From contig NZBC01000051.1 of the NCBI GenBank assembly GCA_002687715.1, forward strand, positions 1 to 39,373: DNA of 39,373 bases, written 5' to 3'. A program made the position numbers and the translations under genes. The notes below the pieces were generated by a model. That model ran no database searches. It saw only the letters and a program-made list of their open reading frames with translations, and was not told the origin of the DNA. Of this stretch, positions 37,312 through 39,373 are shown piece after piece (position 1 is the stretch's first letter; each line of letters starts with the position of its first letter). The DNA comes from Planctomycetota bacterium. Lineage in GTDB: Bacteria > Planctomycetota > GCA-002687715.

Positions 37312-37839
37312 TCACTCCGCCGCGAGCGCGCGCACCTTGGTCGGTACGACGACTCGGGCTCCCTTCATCAGGCCGTTCCGCAGGAAGAACCCCGCCGGCA
37401 ACTCCAGCACCCATCGGACGGGCACGGAGGACGCTGCGCGGGGCATGTCGCGGTCAGTAGTCGTCGCGGTGGGCGCCGAAAGCGTGTACACCTCCATGAC
37501 TTCGAGCTCATCACCCAGGAACGCGATGTCGAGCCCGATCTGGCACCCCTTCATCCAGAAGCGACGCTCCGCCTTGTCCTTGTACTTGAAGAGCATGCCC
37601 TGGTCAGGGCGCAGCGACTTCACGCCCGACAGGCCGTGATAGTGCAGCGTCCGCGTGTTCGCCACGCGGACCTGCGCGGGCACGCCGCCCACCGTGATCG
37701 CATGGTGCCCGGGCAGCCGCGCAGCCGGCGGTCTCACGTTTCCGTTCTCGGGCGGGGTGTGAGCGCCGCCGTTCTTCGGCTCGTCACAGTGCTGGCAGCT
37801 GCAGAAGACCAGCAGGCTGATCACGAGGAGCACTCTCAT
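37312..37839 (-). CDS. Exported DUF192 domain protein
   Basis: 175 residues with a short signal peptide followed by a cysteine-rich spot (LVISLLVFCSCQHCDEP), so lipidation is possible. From about residue 55 the DUF192 fold shows TLHYHGLSG, QGMLFKYKDKAERRFWMKGC, LDIAFLGD and WVLELPAGFF. The function of DUF192 is not established; members are small secreted or membrane-attached proteins. It is translationally coupled to the upstream unknown gene (ATGA overlap) and ends 3 bases before ctpA. Confidence 0.85.
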   Translation of the reverse strand: MRVLLVISLLVFCSCQHCDEPKNGGAHTPPENGNVRPPAARLPGHHAITVGGVPAQVRVANTRTLHYHGLSGVKSLRPDQGMLFKYKDKAERRFWMKGCQIGLDIAFLGDELEVMEVYTLSAPTATTTDRDMPRAASSVPVRWVLELPAGFFLRNGLMKGARVVVPTKVRALAAE

Positions 37840-38486
37840 CGGTCATTCCCCTTCTGAAGCACGTCGGTTGCTTCGATCCCCGGAGGCAGGGTCGCGGTGG
37901 CTCCCGTGACCTGGCTCGCAAGCAGGACCGGCAACCGCCTCTCCAGTGTACGTTCCAGCCAGCCCAGAAGGTCGCTCAGGGCGCGCTTCCGATCCGGATC
38001 TTCCTTACGGACGAAGGGGATCATGACGTGAACCGCATCCGTGGCCTCCCGGATCGGGAGCCCGACCGGCGCGCCCGCCCGTCCCTTTCGCCATCGTTCC
38101 GTGCTCGCGACCGCGCCGTCCCGACGGACGACGACGTGCCAGGCGGGCCCCTCCTCGGTCACCGCCTTCGGCAGCTCTGCGGCGAGCACGTGAACCACGA
38201 CCCGTTTGAATCCCGTCGTGCGCACCGGCCGGCCCAGGGTGTCGTCGAATCGGTCGAACATGGCCGCGCGCCGTTGCGCAAGCAGCTCCGCTGGCGTCGT
38301 CTTGCGGATGTGGCGGAATCTGGCAGGCGGCAATCCCGTGGCGACCTCCTCGGCGGTCCGGCCAACCATCGAGCGCCCGTCGGTCATCGCCGGCAAGGGG
38401 TCGTCGCGGCGGACCCCCCCCACGAGCGCGCACGCTACGACGAGGACTCCGGAGACCACCGCGAATCCGAGCTCGCCGTCCCTCAT
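37836..38486 (-). CDS. Membrane-anchored protein, possibly a degenerate amidase-like fold
   Basis: 216 residues from ATG 38486, which overlaps the maf stop in ATGA. The N-terminus is a single transmembrane anchor (FAVVSGVLVVACALVGG); the rest is periplasmic. The core reads FKRVVVHVLAAELPK, then AWHVVVRRDGAV and TERWRKG, then DAVHVMIPFVRKEDPDRKRAL. This spacing weakly resembles N-acetylmuramoyl-L-alanine amidase 2/PGRP domains (HH, HYxIxRDG, W), but not all zinc ligands are evident. Treat the family call as a guess; the only firm statement is an exported protein of unknown function. Confidence 0.7.
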   Translation of the reverse strand: MRDGELGFAVVSGVLVVACALVGGVRRDDPLPAMTDGRSMVGRTAEEVATGLPPARFRHIRKTTPAELLAQRRAAMFDRFDDTLGRPVRTTGFKRVVVHVLAAELPKAVTEEGPAWHVVVRRDGAVASTERWRKGRAGAPVGLPIREATDAVHVMIPFVRKEDPDRKRALSDLLGWLERTLERRLPVLLASQVTGATATLPPGIEATDVLQKGNDR

Positions 38487-39055
38487 GCCGACTCTCCCCA
38501 CGCGCACAACATGCGCTCGAGGAGCTCCATCGGCAGCCCGACGACGTTCGTGTAGGACCCTTCGATCCGCTCGACGAAGCGATCACCGGTCTCCTGGATC
38601 GCGTATCCTCCGGCCTTGTCGTCGCTCTCGCCGCTGGCAACGTACGCGGTGATCTCGGCTTCCGTCATGCCGCGCATGACGACCCGCGTCTCGTCGGTTT
38701 CAGTCAGCGCGCGGCCGGTCGCAGCATCGACCAGGCTCACTCCCGTGATCACGGAGTGGATCGACCCGGCAAGGTCACGCAACATCTCGCACGCGTGTCC
38801 GCGGTCGGCCGGCTTGCCCAGGGCCCTACCATCCAGCGCCACGACGGTGTCGGAACCCAGTACGACGCCTTTGGCGACGAGGGCCGCACCGGCGCGAGCC
38901 TTCTTCTCCGCCAGCGCCGCCGCGATCGCCCGCGGCGCGGGGTCCCCAACGACGGTCTCCTCGACATCGACGTCGAGGAGCTGGAACGGAATACCAGCCT
39001 CCTGCAGCAGCTGCCGCCGACGCGGCGATCGCGAGGCGAGGTGCAGCCGGATCAT
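38483..39055 (-). CDS. maf: Maf family nucleoside-triphosphate pyrophosphatase
   Basis: 190 residues with the family start LASRSPRRRQLLQEAG, the catalytic region GSDTVVALDGRALGKP and the GGYAIQE patch near 150, followed by GSYTNVVGLP. Maf proteins hydrolyse non-canonical nucleoside triphosphates such as dTTP, UTP or m5UTP, and are implicated in septum inhibition. It overlaps the H1-like gene upstream (ATGA) and the unknown membrane gene downstream (ATGA). Confidence 0.95.
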   Translation of the reverse strand: MIRLHLASRSPRRRQLLQEAGIPFQLLDVDVEETVVGDPAPRAIAAALAEKKARAGAALVAKGVVLGSDTVVALDGRALGKPADRGHACEMLRDLAGSIHSVITGVSLVDAATGRALTETDETRVVMRGMTEAEITAYVASGESDDKAGGYAIQETGDRFVERIEGSYTNVVGLPMELLERMLCAWGESA

Positions 39056-39373
39056 CGGCGACGGGTGGAACGCTTGCCGGCGCGGGACGCCGGCTTCTTG
39101 GTCGCCTTCTTCTTCGCCGACTTCTTGGACCCACGAGGCGCCGGTTTTCTGGTCGCCTTCCTGACCGGCTTCTTGCCGGACTTCTTGGCCGCCTTCCTGA
39201 CCGGCTTCTTGGCCGCCTTCCTGGCCGGCTTCCGGACTGGCTTCTTACGCGCCGGCTTCTTGGCCGCTTTCTTCTTCGTCGTACTCTTGGCGGCCTTCTT
39301 CTTCTTCGCGGCCGCGGCCTTCTTCTTCGCGGCCGCGGCCTTCTTCTTCGCGGCCGCGGCCTTCTTCTTCGCA
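39052..39373 (-). CDS. Lysine/alanine-rich histone H1-like tail (5' end outside the window)
   Basis: 107 codons are visible before the stop at 39052, and the reading frame is open to the window edge. Composition is nearly all Lys, Ala, Arg and Pro, with AAKK, KKP and KPVRK elements and three identical AAAAKKK blocks at the window edge. This matches the basic C-terminal tails of bacterial H1-like DNA-binding proteins (HC1/Hc2 and Bordetella BpH1 type) or of HU or ribosomal proteins that carry such extensions. The N-terminus is missing, so the actual protein cannot be told; it likely binds nucleic acid. The stop overlaps the maf start in ATGA. Confidence 0.7.
   Translation of the reverse strand, partial: AKKKAAAAKKKAAAAKKKAAAAKKKKAAKSTTKKKAAKKPARKKPVRKPARKAAKKPVRKAAKKSGKKPVRKATRKPAPRGSKKSAKKKATKKPASRAGKRSTRRR
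39308..39370. repeat. Three perfect 21-bp tandem repeats
   Basis: The unit (GCGGCCGCGGCC followed by TTCTTCTTC) is repeated exactly at 39308, 39329 and 39350 and extends imperfectly on both sides. Each unit encodes seven residues (AAAAKKK as read on the minus strand) and contains a NotI site, so the number of copies is likely to vary between strains. Confidence 0.9.

Overview
The window is GC-rich, densely packed bacterial chromosome, most likely from a member of the Planctomycetota. Three things point there. Two secreted proteins end in the same Gly/Ala/Leu-rich beta domain that I associate with cultured marine planctomycetes. Housekeeping genes sit beside a planctomycete-style Ser/Thr kinase and a lipoprotein with a formylglycine-generating-enzyme (FGE) fold. 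kdsA implies a Kdo-containing outer membrane. The phylum call is inference; no rRNA or tRNA gene is present to anchor it, and I see no insertion sequence, prophage or CRISPR array.

Layout. 158-3557 (minus): a potassium-uptake operon, trkH - trkA - HAMP/PAS protein, with 1-4 bp overlaps. 3613-5007 (plus): a metallo-beta-lactamase/beta-CASP nuclease. 5028-5648 (minus): a small exported protein whose start region lies in a large palindrome. 5649-7214 (plus): a cytoplasmic TPR-like protein. 7244-12965 (minus): rluD followed by the prkA - yeaH - spoVR stress-kinase module. 13154-15050 (plus): a promoter, a cobalamin riboswitch and a secreted beta-propeller protein. 15428-19849 (plus): an FGE-like lipoprotein, an unknown exported protein and a VLRF1/Vms1-type peptidyl-tRNA hydrolase. 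19850-20221: a structured RNA carrying a 12-codon ORF with a perfect extended Shine-Dalgarno and ending in a strong terminator. 20243-22909 (minus): valS. 22996-24719 (plus): diacylglycerol-kinase-like gene and kdsA. 24720-25646: hairpins, a small MerR regulator and its AT-richer upstream region. 25647-26582 (minus): exported esterase.

From 39373 down to 26681 all fourteen genes run on the minus strand with mostly coupled junctions: H1-like protein (cut by the window edge), maf, a membrane-anchored protein of unknown function, DUF192 lipoprotein, ctpA, tsaD, carA, purA, uppS, cdsA, phoH, a PgpH-like HD phosphodiesterase, ybeY and a Ser/Thr kinase. This superoperon joins nucleotide synthesis (carA, purA), cell-envelope lipid synthesis (uppS, cdsA), RNA maturation (ybeY, phoH), tRNA modification (tsaD) and signalling (HD domain, kinase).

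The most interesting signals are the cobalamin riboswitch in front of a secreted beta-propeller, which recalls the cobalamin-binding surface propeller BtuG of Bacteroides although no transporter lies beside it; the bacterial VLRF1-like rescue enzyme; and the small structured RNA with its mini-ORF. Several plus-strand genes lack a Shine-Dalgarno but carry a TANNNT hexamer 6-9 bases before the start codon, which suggests leaderless mRNAs.
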